A stretch of DNA of 64,000 nucleotides, taken from assembly GCA_016207825.1 (NCBI GenBank), contig JACQZI010000017.1, positions 33,994 through 97,993 on the forward strand. Reading direction: 5' to 3'. How positions within the stretch are numbered: position 1 is the stretch's first letter; each line of letters opens with the position of its first letter. Source of the DNA: Planctomycetota bacterium. GTDB taxonomy: Bacteria; Planctomycetota; MHYJ01; JACQXL01; JACQZI01. Position numbers and translations under genes: made by a program. This document shows, piece by piece, positions 31,651-40,530 of the stretch. The notes beneath the pieces are model-generated. The model was not told the origin of the DNA, did not search any database, and saw only the letters and a program-made list of their open reading frames with translations.

Positions 31651-33435
31651 CTACTTTCCGAAAACGGTTTCTATAACATACCCCGTATCATAACTGATTC
31701 TTACAGACAGAAATATAAGACGTCCATTAAGCGTGGCTTGAAAACTCTGAGCAATGGATCTAAAAACCCTATAAACAAAACTGCGTTGCGGCTTAAAATC
31801 AGAGACAAAACCATATGCCAATTCGTAAACAAGATGGGGATAGTGGCGCTGCGACCAGGCAGCCTCTTTGCCTTTAGCATAACTCATCTTAAGGATTTTA
31901 GTCATCGTTTCAGGCAAAGGATGATAAGCCCAGGTATGAGGAACAACAACCACCTTATAACCGGCCTTACGAACCCGGTAACGCAAGTCCGGGTCAGTTC
32001 CGCTTTTTAATTCATCGCTTTCCCACCCGATATCTTTGTATAGCTGGGTCGAAATCGCCAGGCACATATGGGAAACCATATCGCTTTCGGTAATCTTATC
32101 CACTATCGGGAAATATGTCCGCGGCAACTGCCTGGCGGCTATTTTTTGAAGATAACTGGAATTAGAAGGAATGAGTTGTGAAGCTCCGGTTAAACCTATT
32201 GGATTTTGTAATTTGGGATTTGGAGTTTGGCGACCGAAGGGAGCGATTAGATTTTCTATAACCTTATTATTACCAAGCGTCACATCATCATCAATACAAA
32301 CCAAATATTTCCCTTTTGCCTCCCGAACGCCTAAATTACGGGCATGCCCATTGGGCGAAACGCCTTTGATGATAATCACCTCAATATCTCCGAAAATGGT
32401 TTGATTCTTGATGTCATCCAATAATTTTGGGACATTCCCTTTGCGGTAACCATCCAGCGACGGGATAATCACGGAAACCAGAGGCTTTTCTCTACTAACA
32501 ATCACTTTCACTTGTTTGTCGCAATATTTAATTAAATCATCTTTAATCCTACTACAACCAAACCATTGTTTCAATCCAGAAACAATTACTTCGTTCAAAA
32601 GGTTAATCACATATCCGATGCCATAAGAAATACGGACTGACAGGAAAACAAAATCACCCTTTATTATGGCTCTTAAATTATGCGTGATAAAACGCAATCC
32701 CCTATAGGCAAAACTTCTTTTATCCCTAAAAGAAGCGGCTGTTGCCGGAGGTGTCTCATAGATTAAATCCGGATAATACCAGAAATCATGGGCCGCACCT
32801 TTCCCCCGCTGAAAAGACGTTCGTAAAAAAGCTATTAAGCTCAAAGGAGGCGGGTGATAAACCAAAGTATTAGGAACAATCACTATTTTATAACCGGCTC
32901 GACGGACCCGATACCGTAAATCTGGGTCATCTCCATACATTAGATATTCATTTTCCTGCCCGACTTTTAAAAAAACATCTTTTCTTATCGCCATAGCCGC
33001 ATGGGTAGCCATATCAGATTCTATTGGGGTCGAAATCTCCGGAAATTGTATGCGGGAAAATTCTTTTGCGCATTTCCTCTGAAACCAATTAGCATCGGGT
33101 GGAATAAGCTGAGAAGTGCCTGTTATCCCAATAGATTTATCTTTAAAGATCGGATTAACAAGATTTTCTACTACCCTATTATTTCCCAAAACAATATCAT
33201 CATCAAAGAACACTATTATTTCCCCTTTGGCCTTTTGGACGCCTGCATTATGGGCTCGTGAGCAAGGGGAAACTCCCTTAACAAGAATCAATTCGAAATC
33301 CTGGAATGTCTGCTTTCTGATATCCTCTATAAGCTTAGGGACATTCCCTCCCCGGTAGCCGTCAAAAGAAGGAATAACGACGGAAACTGACGGGTTTTCT
33401 TTGCTGATAATTACTTGGACAGTTTCTTTAAACAT
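31651..33435 (-). CDS. Tandem double GT2 glycosyltransferase
   Basis: 594 residues made of two related halves, about 1-300 and 310-594. Each half has a GT-A fold start (SVSVVIPSFDGYRGGNVPKL and SVIIPSLDGYRKGNVPKL), the metal-binding acidic motif (FFDDDIVLGNN and CIDDDVTLGNN), ESDMATH/ESDMVSH, GDDPDLRYRVRRAGYKI/GTDPDLRYRVRKAGYKV and an HPPP/HPLP motif. This is an internal gene duplication in which both copies keep the motifs of activity. The second half carries a short extra segment (QTPNPKLQNP) encoded by a low-complexity DNA repeat. Its ATG overlaps the stop of the methyltransferase (TAATG). Confidence 0.88.
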   Translation of the reverse strand: MFKETVQVIISKENPSVSVVIPSFDGYRGGNVPKLIEDIRKQTFQDFELILVKGVSPCSRAHNAGVQKAKGEIIVFFDDDIVLGNNRVVENLVNPIFKDKSIGITGTSQLIPPDANWFQRKCAKEFSRIQFPEISTPIESDMATHAAMAIRKDVFLKVGQENEYLMYGDDPDLRYRVRRAGYKIVIVPNTLVYHPPPLSLIAFLRTSFQRGKGAAHDFWYYPDLIYETPPATAASFRDKRSFAYRGLRFITHNLRAIIKGDFVFLSVRISYGIGYVINLLNEVIVSGLKQWFGCSRIKDDLIKYCDKQVKVIVSREKPLVSVIIPSLDGYRKGNVPKLLDDIKNQTIFGDIEVIIIKGVSPNGHARNLGVREAKGKYLVCIDDDVTLGNNKVIENLIAPFGRQTPNPKLQNPIGLTGASQLIPSNSSYLQKIAARQLPRTYFPIVDKITESDMVSHMCLAISTQLYKDIGWESDELKSGTDPDLRYRVRKAGYKVVVVPHTWAYHPLPETMTKILKMSYAKGKEAAWSQRHYPHLVYELAYGFVSDFKPQRSFVYRVFRSIAQSFQATLNGRLIFLSVRISYDTGYVIETVFGK

Positions 33436-34400
33436 TATTGCTTTTTAGCATGAATCACATAATGCAACCCCGCCCAACTAACCAACGGGGCAAAGTGCGC
33501 TTCCATAAATGACGCTGTTTTTATAATCAACCGGACTAAAATATCCGGGAAAAACTGCAAATAGCTTTCATGGGGCATAATTACGTTTTGCCGAAAGTTT
33601 TCTATGGAAAAACCGGCTTCTTTTAAATACCGTTTTAACTGCTTTTTGGTCGCCGGTTTGTCAAAGACCGCTTTTTCATTAGGGTTTGATTTTGGCGGAA
33701 TAAACAATCTTTTTATCTTTTGGGGCAGCCAGAAAAAACCTTCCCAGAATCTGACCATAAAGCGGGACGGGGTGCTCATAAATAAGCGCCCGCCTTGCTT
33801 CAATACCCGATACATCTCTCTTATCGCCTTAGGCTTGTCAAATATATGCTCGATAACTTCAGAGGTAACGATTGCATTGAATATTCCGTCTTTAAAAGGC
33901 AATGACTCCGCATCCCCTAAAATGCCGATTATGTTGGTTTTATTTTCTTCTTTAACGCGGTAATTAAGCCAATAAATATTGGGCAGGGCTGGGTCTATCC
34001 CTATCATATTTATATTAATATTACTATATTTATTCATGATATCAAAAAGGAAATAGCCGACCCCGCATCCGACATCAAGAATCATATCATCATTTTGAGG
34101 CTTTAGCCAATCAATAATTTTACCTTTGACCCGTGAATACCGGTAATCGGCAACGTAACGCGGGTATCCGCCTGATTCCGCCCAACCGTATTCATCTTTA
34201 TAATACCCCATTTTCTCGTAGCCTTTTTCAAAGACGCTTAAATCCCATTCGCCTTTTTGGGTCACTCCGGTCCTCAGGTCAATAATGCCATGGGAAATGG
34301 GATAAGAACGATGGCACAACAAACAAACCAGGGTTGGGCCTGATTTTAATTTCCCACGGCAGTTAGGGCAAACTAATATTTCTTCCGGATTCATAGCCAT
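33435..34400 (-). CDS. SAM-dependent methyltransferase with Trm112-like zinc motif
   Basis: 321 residues. Residues 9-45 form a zinc ribbon (VCPNCRGKLK, VCLLCHRSYPISHGIIDLR) of the Trm112/YcaR kind. A class I methyltransferase follows with motif I ILDVGCGVGYFLFDI, the acidic motif II around IGIDPALPN, LPFKDGIFNAIVTSEVIEH and VLKQGGRLFMSTP. Ribbon plus methyltransferase is common in surface-polysaccharide clusters, where the likely substrate is a sugar or lipid-linked glycan. Four bases separate it from the GT4 gene upstream. Confidence 0.85.
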   Translation of the reverse strand: MAMNPEEILVCPNCRGKLKSGPTLVCLLCHRSYPISHGIIDLRTGVTQKGEWDLSVFEKGYEKMGYYKDEYGWAESGGYPRYVADYRYSRVKGKIIDWLKPQNDDMILDVGCGVGYFLFDIMNKYSNININMIGIDPALPNIYWLNYRVKEENKTNIIGILGDAESLPFKDGIFNAIVTSEVIEHIFDKPKAIREMYRVLKQGGRLFMSTPSRFMVRFWEGFFWLPQKIKRLFIPPKSNPNEKAVFDKPATKKQLKRYLKEAGFSIENFRQNVIMPHESYLQFFPDILVRLIIKTASFMEAHFAPLVSWAGLHYVIHAKKQ

Positions 34401-34404
34401 ATAT

Positions 34405-35508
34405 TTATTTCTTTATAAGTCCATCATACATTGCTTCCAATTCTTTAATCATCCTGGGATAGTTAAAAGATTCCTTTACCCGTTCATAGCCTTTTTGCCC
34501 CATTTTGTCCCTTAGTTCCTTGTTTTTAAGCAGTTTAATAATTGCTTGTGCTAAAGAACCGGAATCAGCCGGCGGCACTAAAATTCCCGTAATACCGTTC
34601 GATACTACTTCAGGAATACCTCCAGCTTGAGTGGCAACGATAGCTTTTTTCATTGCCATGGCTTCCAAAAGAACTACCCCCAGCCCTTCGCTTAAAGAAG
34701 GTAATACGACTAAATCAAACAATGAAGTTAATTCAGAAATGTCGTTTCTCACGCCTAAAAACAAAATAGAATTAAACACGCCTGTTCCTTTAGCTTGTTT
34801 TTCCAATATATCTCTTAAATGACCTCTGCCAACAAATATGAATTTTACACTTGAGTACTCTTTTAAAACCAAAGGAATTGCTCTTATTAAATATCGATGC
34901 CCTTTAATGGAGGAAAGATTAGCTACCGTGCCAATCACAACTGAATCATCAGTAATTCCTAATGCCTGTTTCTTTTTTATCAAAGCTGCATTATTGACAA
35001 CAAAATTATCTAAATCGATATTATTATATATTACATCTATTTTAGATGGGTTAATATTTGCTTTATCTGCAAAAGATGATTTTACATATTTAGAAACAGC
35101 GATAGTTTTAGCGGTAAAACAGGAAATCATTTTTTCTGTAACTAACTCTGCTCTTGAACGTTTTTCAGTCGTATGATGCAATGTGGTAATTATTTCCGGG
35201 ATACGCGCCAAAACAGCGGAAAGCCCGCCTATAACATTTGATGCCCAAAGATGAGTATGGACAATCTGAGTATGCTGTTTTCTCATCAGCCAGGCCAATT
35301 TAAAGACTAGCCAAGGTTTCCATTTCCGCAGCCCTAAAACAACTACTTTTATTCCGGCATTTTCCACATCCGGAACTAATTCCCCTCCGCCAAACAGACA
35401 GCAAACCGTGATGTTATATTTAGTTTTATCCAGATGTTTAAGGGTATTAACAAAAATAGTTGGACCACCCATTCCTAAATCATCCACAACATACATTAAA
35501 TTAATCAT
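34405..35508 (-). CDS. GT4 family glycosyltransferase
   Basis: 367 residues with two Rossmann-like domains (GT-B). The N-terminal part has MYVVDDLGMGGPTIFVNTL and HTHLWASNVIGGL. The C-terminal part has VVIGTVANLSSIKGHRYLI, FVGRGHLRDILEKQA and the donor-binding ExxxxxxxE region in LPSLSEGLGVVLLEAMAMKK followed by GGIPEVV. It transfers a sugar from an NDP-sugar in the cytoplasm. It sits in the middle of the minus-strand polysaccharide cluster. Confidence 0.92.
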   Translation of the reverse strand: MINLMYVVDDLGMGGPTIFVNTLKHLDKTKYNITVCCLFGGGELVPDVENAGIKVVVLGLRKWKPWLVFKLAWLMRKQHTQIVHTHLWASNVIGGLSAVLARIPEIITTLHHTTEKRSRAELVTEKMISCFTAKTIAVSKYVKSSFADKANINPSKIDVIYNNIDLDNFVVNNAALIKKKQALGITDDSVVIGTVANLSSIKGHRYLIRAIPLVLKEYSSVKFIFVGRGHLRDILEKQAKGTGVFNSILFLGVRNDISELTSLFDLVVLPSLSEGLGVVLLEAMAMKKAIVATQAGGIPEVVSNGITGILVPPADSGSLAQAIIKLLKNKELRDKMGQKGYERVKESFNYPRMIKELEAMYDGLIKK

Positions 35509-35541
35509 TAGACATCTTACACAACAAGGCTTATAGTAATA

Positions 35542-35752
35542 TTATCTCCTTTTCAGAAGGTTAGGTTCTATTGTAATCTTAATCGATTGCTCATTCTCAA
35601 ATTTACTATCCCTGTAATTTGCTTGAATATCCGCTAATATTTCATTAACTCATTCCTGAATATCTCTTCAGGCAAATAATCTTTTCTATTTCTATCTAGA
35701 CAGAGCCTTTACAATAAGGACAAATTAATCTCTTATTTAAATCTGATTTCAT
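35542..35752 (-). pseudogene. Decayed remnant of a small gene in the polysaccharide cluster
   Basis: The minus strand begins with ATG and a CxxC motif (KRLICPYCKGSV), then stops after 18 codons. The same region resumes in another frame (YLPEEIFRNELM) and then in a third (NEILADIQANYRDSKF, IKITIEPNLLKRR) up to a TAA at 35542. Each piece looks like real protein, while no single frame is open. The CxxC start resembles the zinc motif at the start of the neighbouring methyltransferase. Sequencing error is an alternative explanation. Confidence 0.45.
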
Positions 35753-35765
35753 GATGTAATAATAT

Positions 35766-36575
35766 TTATACTCTATTAATTATCATATTTTTCACATATT
35801 CCGTAAGCCCTTTATAAATAGTCCGGCGCCGTGAGCAGGGAGGAAACAACCGTCTATCAATATAGTGGCGAATCACGAATAATTTATCTACTAAGAATAA
35901 TTCCAATGGATTATATAAAGAACGGTGTTTTTGCAATATCTGCCTAGCCGTTATCAAAACTTTTCCTCGCAACTTCGTCCTGGGTTTTTGTTTATGCACC
36001 CTAAAAAAAAGCAAGGGTTCGGGAAGTAATTTACCATAATACTTTTTTTCAGCAAAAGCAAGCCATAAATTCCATTCTTCAATAACCGCGATAGATGGGT
36101 CACATCCGCCTGATTCAAGATAAGCCGATTTCTTTATCAAACCGCTTCCGTTAATAGATTGCCCTAATTTAAGATGCTTCAAATTATATTCATCGTGTTT
36201 TACCAGCCCATTTATTGTGCCAAATAACGTCATATAAGTATATACAAACGTAACATTATGTTTCAACAAGACAGAAAGTGTTTTTTCTACATAAGATGGG
36301 TGGATTTTATCATCGGCATTTAAAATGACACAGTATTCACCTGTTGACGCCAAAACCCCATTATTAAAAGTCGTTCCTGCTCCCTTGTGAACCTGATTAA
36401 TTAATCTCACCGGATATTTCTGCGCAACTTCTATGGTATTATCCGTTGACCCATCGCTTATCACAATAATCTCAATTGGCTTATAAGTCTGATTAAGGGC
36501 GCTTTCAATCGCCTCACTTAAATAACACCCGTAATTATAGCACGGGATAATAATACTTACTAACGGGATATTCAT
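35766..36575 (-). CDS. GT2 family glycosyltransferase
   Basis: 269 residues with the GT-A fold start VSIIIPCYNYGCYLSEAIESAL, NQTYKPIEIIVISDGSTDNT, the DxD-type motif in VILNADDKIHPSY, and the acceptor-side GGCDPSIAVIEEWNLWLAFA. A C-terminal helical tail with many Arg residues may contact the membrane. It probably adds one sugar during repeat-unit assembly on the cytoplasmic face. It lies 9 bases after the methyltransferase 36584-37294. Confidence 0.9.
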   Translation of the reverse strand: MNIPLVSIIIPCYNYGCYLSEAIESALNQTYKPIEIIVISDGSTDNTIEVAQKYPVRLINQVHKGAGTTFNNGVLASTGEYCVILNADDKIHPSYVEKTLSVLLKHNVTFVYTYMTLFGTINGLVKHDEYNLKHLKLGQSINGSGLIKKSAYLESGGCDPSIAVIEEWNLWLAFAEKKYYGKLLPEPLLFFRVHKQKPRTKLRGKVLITARQILQKHRSLYNPLELFLVDKLFVIRHYIDRRLFPPCSRRRTIYKGLTEYVKNMIINRV

Positions 36576-36583
36576 TCTTTTAT

Positions 36584-37294
36584 CTAATTTGATTTACCCA
36601 TTAAATACAACTGCGCGCAATATTCCGGTATTTCTTTGCCTATTTCATAAAAGGCATCAAGCGTTTCTTTATCCCATCCCATCATTTGTTGGTTAGACAA
36701 TGGTTTCAAGAAAACGCCTTCGATTATTCCCGTCTTTAACCCTGCTTTTTTAATATCCGTTTGTAAGGCCATTAAGGAATAATATCGGCGATGCCCGATA
36801 AGGTAATCCTGCTTCTGAAGTTGGTCTAATCTTTTTATTAATCCCATTGCCTTACCAATTCTCCTGTGCAATGAATGGGCATTCGGGACGATGAGATGAA
36901 TCCGCCCATGGGGCGCAAGCCACCTTTTCACACGCTTGAGCAATTTAACAGGGTTAGCAACATGTTCCAGAATACTTGACATTATGATATCATTAAACTT
37001 TTCTTTAGGCGTAAAATCTTCAAAGAGCGCGCAGATAAATTCCGCCTTTTTTGGGTTCACGAATTTCATGGTTTCTCTTATATATAACGGCGAACCTTCT
37101 ACAACAGTGAGACCGGGAAATCGTTTAACTAATTCCTCCGTCATTACACCGCTCCCGCAACTCATCTCCAAAACAGCCGGCCCGCCTATATGCTTAAGAA
37201 TAGTTTTAGCCCCGTATTTAATAAGATGATAATCAAAACTTTTCCTGCTTTTATACCAGCGGGCGTTCGCCTTCAACTTTTTATGTTCATTCAT
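36584..37294 (-). CDS. Class I SAM-dependent methyltransferase
   Basis: About 236 residues from the ATG at 37294, which overlaps the stop of the HAD gene (ATGAATGA). A longer reading frame to 37384 would overlap that gene by 98 bp and is less likely. Motif I is slightly unusual (AVLEMSCGSGVMTEEL instead of LD.GCG.G). FNDIIMSSILEHVANPVKLL and WLAPHGRIHLIVPNAHSLHRR follow. It probably modifies a sugar or glycan of the cluster. Confidence 0.8.
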   Translation of the reverse strand: MNEHKKLKANARWYKSRKSFDYHLIKYGAKTILKHIGGPAVLEMSCGSGVMTEELVKRFPGLTVVEGSPLYIRETMKFVNPKKAEFICALFEDFTPKEKFNDIIMSSILEHVANPVKLLKRVKRWLAPHGRIHLIVPNAHSLHRRIGKAMGLIKRLDQLQKQDYLIGHRRYYSLMALQTDIKKAGLKTGIIEGVFLKPLSNQQMMGWDKETLDAFYEIGKEIPEYCAQLYLMGKSN

Positions 37295-37835
37295 AAATAT
37301 AAGTGGTAACACCGGCATTTTTGCCAGCTTCTTTATCAGCATTAGTATTCCCGATAAATAAAATATCTTTATTAGATACCCCATAAAAAGATATTATTTT
37401 CTTCAGCCCTTCGGAAGACGGTTTTGGGTTGGTTACATCTTCCTTGCTTATAATACAACTAAAGAATGAGGATAACCCAAGCCGTTTCAAACTATATTCA
37501 ATCGCTCTTTTAGTATTGGAAGAAAATATCGCCATATTCGGCACATACCGTTTCTTGATAAATCCAATCATTTCCTGTTTTAGATTGCCTGTTTTCACCC
37601 CGTTTATCTCTTCATCCGCAATCATATTAATCAGTTTAGAATAAGCATCTTGCCCGAATTTATTCTTTATTAATATCAGGCTTTCATCTAATCGGTTGAA
37701 ATCGCAATCATAATTATATTCTTTCAGGGTGCGCCGATGAAGTCTTTCTTTAAGGCAAGCCCAGTCTACATCCAAATCAATAATGGTTCCGTCAAGGTCA
37801 AATACGATAAGTTTTATATTTTCCGGGATTTCCAT
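37287..37835 (-). CDS. HAD-superfamily phosphatase
   Basis: 182 residues with all four HAD motifs: I IVFDLDGTIIDLDVDW, II FSSNTKRAIEYSL, III the Lys in TNPKPSSEGLKK, IV FIGNTNADKEAG. The cap is a small helical insertion (about 30-90). It resembles phosphoglycolate/beta-phosphoglucomutase-type members; in this cluster a sugar phosphate is a likely substrate. It overlaps the ATP-grasp gene by 22 bp upstream and the methyltransferase by 8 bp downstream, so the three are translationally coupled. Confidence 0.82.
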   Translation of the reverse strand: MEIPENIKLIVFDLDGTIIDLDVDWACLKERLHRRTLKEYNYDCDFNRLDESLILIKNKFGQDAYSKLINMIADEEINGVKTGNLKQEMIGFIKKRYVPNMAIFSSNTKRAIEYSLKRLGLSSFFSCIISKEDVTNPKPSSEGLKKIISFYGVSNKDILFIGNTNADKEAGKNAGVTTYIYE

Positions 37836-38875
37836 CTCTCGCCTTTCACTAATATCGGGCCTTTATCCGGGAGACGAATCCAGTATAGATTTTCCGGCAA
37901 GGCGTTATATTGCTTTAATTGGGGCAGTTTCTCTCCATAGGCAAGTTTAACATAATAATAAGGCATATTAACGCCTGCCAGGGAAAAGAAATTACTGGTG
38001 GTGAAAAACCTGCCGGCATTAACTTCTGTTACGCAGGGCATTCCCTTCTCGTTTTCCTTCATATCCACGCAAAAAACACCGGTCGCCTTCTTATCTATGC
38101 CCAGGATAGCCCTCGCCGCAATCCGGTTAACATCGCGCCGATGGACAGTCGCCGCTACGGATGGGCTGGAAGATTGCCCGCTGGGAAAGAGATTTCCCAT
38201 ATAATACTCTAATCTTGACCGTGCCTGGGAAGTAACCAGTTTTCCATCCTTCCATAAGCTCTGAAAGGCAAATTCCCGTCCCGGCAGGTATTCCGCCAGC
38301 ATAAAATCCTTTGATTCCAGCCGTTTCGTAGCACGCCAGTAATGTATCCACTCCTTAGCTTGCCTGAAAGACCGGACGGGCAAAGCCGCCTTGGAACCGG
38401 CTCCCTTTATTGCCCTTAACCAAACCACTTCATTTCTCTTCTGCAGCTTTTTCATTATATCGGGAATATCTTCAATCCTGCCTATTTGATAAGAAAGGGG
38501 AATCGGTATTTTATTACGGCTTAAAATTACATTGGTTGCTAATTTACTGCGGCAAACCCGAAGCGTCTCCTTTGCCGGTAAAAACACCCGTGCGGAAACT
38601 TTCTCCCTGTTTTCGGAAATAATATCCAATTCTATATCCGGCTGGGTATGAACCATCTCTATCTTTTCTTTTTCAATCAGCCCGTTAAGTTTATCCATAT
38701 AATCGGGTTCGTTATAGTAAGGCAGGATATAACCTTTATCAATCCGGGGCAGCTCCAGATGCCACCGGTTAATATCGCCCCCCACGATATAAAACGATTC
38801 TTTAGACATTCTTAGAGACTCTATAAAATTAATTCCAGCCGACCCGCCTGCGCCGGTAACTAAAATACGTTTCAT
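37814..38875 (-). CDS. ATP-grasp domain protein
   Basis: 353 residues. An N-terminal Rossmann-like preATP-grasp part (ILVTGAGGSAGINFIESL, YIVGGDINRWHLELP, VHTQPDIELDII) is followed by the ATP-grasp fold (SKLATNVILSRNKIPIPLSY, VVWLRAIKGAGSKAALPV, FMLAEYLPGREFAFQ) and the metal-binding end (FCVDMKENEKG, CVTEVNAGRFFTTS). It resembles carbamoyl-phosphate-synthase-like ATP-grasp enzymes found in polysaccharide clusters, which may attach an amino acid or carbamoyl group to a sugar. The substrate is unknown. Confidence 0.8.
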   Translation of the reverse strand: MKRILVTGAGGSAGINFIESLRMSKESFYIVGGDINRWHLELPRIDKGYILPYYNEPDYMDKLNGLIEKEKIEMVHTQPDIELDIISENREKVSARVFLPAKETLRVCRSKLATNVILSRNKIPIPLSYQIGRIEDIPDIMKKLQKRNEVVWLRAIKGAGSKAALPVRSFRQAKEWIHYWRATKRLESKDFMLAEYLPGREFAFQSLWKDGKLVTSQARSRLEYYMGNLFPSGQSSSPSVAATVHRRDVNRIAARAILGIDKKATGVFCVDMKENEKGMPCVTEVNAGRFFTTSNFFSLAGVNMPYYYVKLAYGEKLPQLKQYNALPENLYWIRLPDKGPILVKGERWKSRKI

Positions 38876-38890
38876 AAGCTTTTCTCCTGT

Positions 38891-40462
38891 TTACGAAACA
38901 CTAAATTTTGCCATTACCTTTTCCAGCCATGGCAAACGGTTTTGGAATAACAGCAAAACATCCATTTTATCCAACGGCTTAATGTAACAAAGCGCGATAA
39001 AGTATCCGCCCCAGAATAATACCGCCTGGATTATCAAAACGACTCCGGCAGTAATACGGGCAGATTCAATGGATAATTGATTGGATAAAGCGGGCAAAAA
39101 CCACAACGGCATCCCTAAAACAAGGCACAACATTGTTGTTTTCAGAAAGGTGGTTTTGATAAAATAACCCATCGGCAAATGGATTATCTGATGCATTCTT
39201 CTAAAGTAATAAAAGGAAGCAATAAACCAGGATGCCATTGTTCCTAAAGCCGCTCCTAACAAGCCGAATTTAATAATGAAGAAAACGCTTAAAGGAAGGT
39301 TAATCAGGACATTGATTAAACCCGCATGCATCTCTACTTCCGGATGCCCGATTCCACGCAAAAGCTGGTTGCCGATTCCTCCGGCTAAGACGGAAGCAAG
39401 ATGCCCGATAGCAAGCAGTTGGGCAATGCGAACGGAATCCTCATACCCTTCCCCCATCCAGACCATCATTATCTGCGAGGCGGACACAATCACGAAGGTA
39501 AAAAACGGCAGGGCGATTAATGAAAGATATTTACTGGTCCGTTTATAGCCTTCGATTAATTTTTCCCGCTCACCCCGCCCATCCACCTCTGAAAAAGCAG
39601 GCAGTAAAACAGAAGCAGGCAACGTAACGATTCCCTTTACCGTTCCGGTTAGGCAGTTTCCCAATTGGTAAAAAGTCACCAAGCCTATCGGCAAAAAATA
39701 TCCTATTAATAATTTATCTACGCTAAGGGTTATCATTGAATATATGGAGGCGAGCTGGATTTTATAGCCGAATGTAATCAGGCGTTTAAACATATCTCCT
39801 TTTGACATTAAAAAACCGAAGCGGAAAGAAGGCAAAACCCTAAACGAGATTATGAAATTTACCAAGCCGCCCAACAAAACAATTATTATCCTGTTAAGCA
39901 TTAATCCCGCCAATCCGTATCCCATCTCTAAAAACAATATCGTTCCGATAATATTGGGGAAAGAAACCGCGACGCTTACTTTGCTTGAAATATCCATTCT
40001 CTGTAACCCCATCGGGACGCTCTCAAAAACCGCTGAAACATTTACTAAAGCCATTGAAATCATTCCAAGCATTAACACCAACCGGGCTTCACCGGCTAAT
40101 TCCTGAGGGATTTTGAAAATGCCCAGTAACGGGCCGATAAGCAAAAAAGCCGCGCCGGTTATCACTATTCCGAATATGAGGTAAAAAACAAATCCGGTAT
40201 TAACAACCTGGTTGATTTTATCATCTTCTTTCCGGGCATAATATTCAGAAATATACTTTATGAATGAAGACCGGATTCCAAAATCCAATAATCCGAAATA
40301 ACCGGTCAAGACTCCGACAATCGCCCAGACTCCGAAACGCTCTACCCCGATACGATTAATGATATACGGGGTCAACCCAAGCATGACCAGCATACCCCAA
40401 AACTGTCCGATTAAGTTATAAACGGTATTGCGAAACACCTTTCGTGATAGGCTCTGTTCCAT
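38891..40462 (-). CDS. Polysaccharide flippase (Wzx/MOP superfamily)
   Basis: 523 residues with about 14 predicted hydrophobic helices and the MOP-type start SRKVFRNTVYNLIGQFWGMLVMLGLTPYIINRIG, then GLLDFGIRSSFIKYISEYYARKE and VLLPAFSEVDGRGEREKL, typical of Wzx/RfbX transporters. It would carry undecaprenyl-linked repeat units across the inner membrane. Together with the O-antigen-ligase-like protein at 45727 it suggests Wzx/Wzy-type or O-antigen-type export. Confidence 0.88.
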   Translation of the reverse strand: MEQSLSRKVFRNTVYNLIGQFWGMLVMLGLTPYIINRIGVERFGVWAIVGVLTGYFGLLDFGIRSSFIKYISEYYARKEDDKINQVVNTGFVFYLIFGIVITGAAFLLIGPLLGIFKIPQELAGEARLVLMLGMISMALVNVSAVFESVPMGLQRMDISSKVSVAVSFPNIIGTILFLEMGYGLAGLMLNRIIIVLLGGLVNFIISFRVLPSFRFGFLMSKGDMFKRLITFGYKIQLASIYSMITLSVDKLLIGYFLPIGLVTFYQLGNCLTGTVKGIVTLPASVLLPAFSEVDGRGEREKLIEGYKRTSKYLSLIALPFFTFVIVSASQIMMVWMGEGYEDSVRIAQLLAIGHLASVLAGGIGNQLLRGIGHPEVEMHAGLINVLINLPLSVFFIIKFGLLGAALGTMASWFIASFYYFRRMHQIIHLPMGYFIKTTFLKTTMLCLVLGMPLWFLPALSNQLSIESARITAGVVLIIQAVLFWGGYFIALCYIKPLDKMDVLLLFQNRLPWLEKVMAKFSVS

Positions 40463-40530
40463 GATTTTTATATTATCTAATTATTCTTTAAAATACAACC
40501 ATTTTATACAACAGTGTAACCTTAAAAAGA

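Noticed and set aside
37295-37384. Longer N-terminus of the methyltransferase 36584-37294
   Set aside because: It would overlap the HAD phosphatase gene by 98 bp; the ATG at 37294 overlaps the HAD stop in the usual coupled way.
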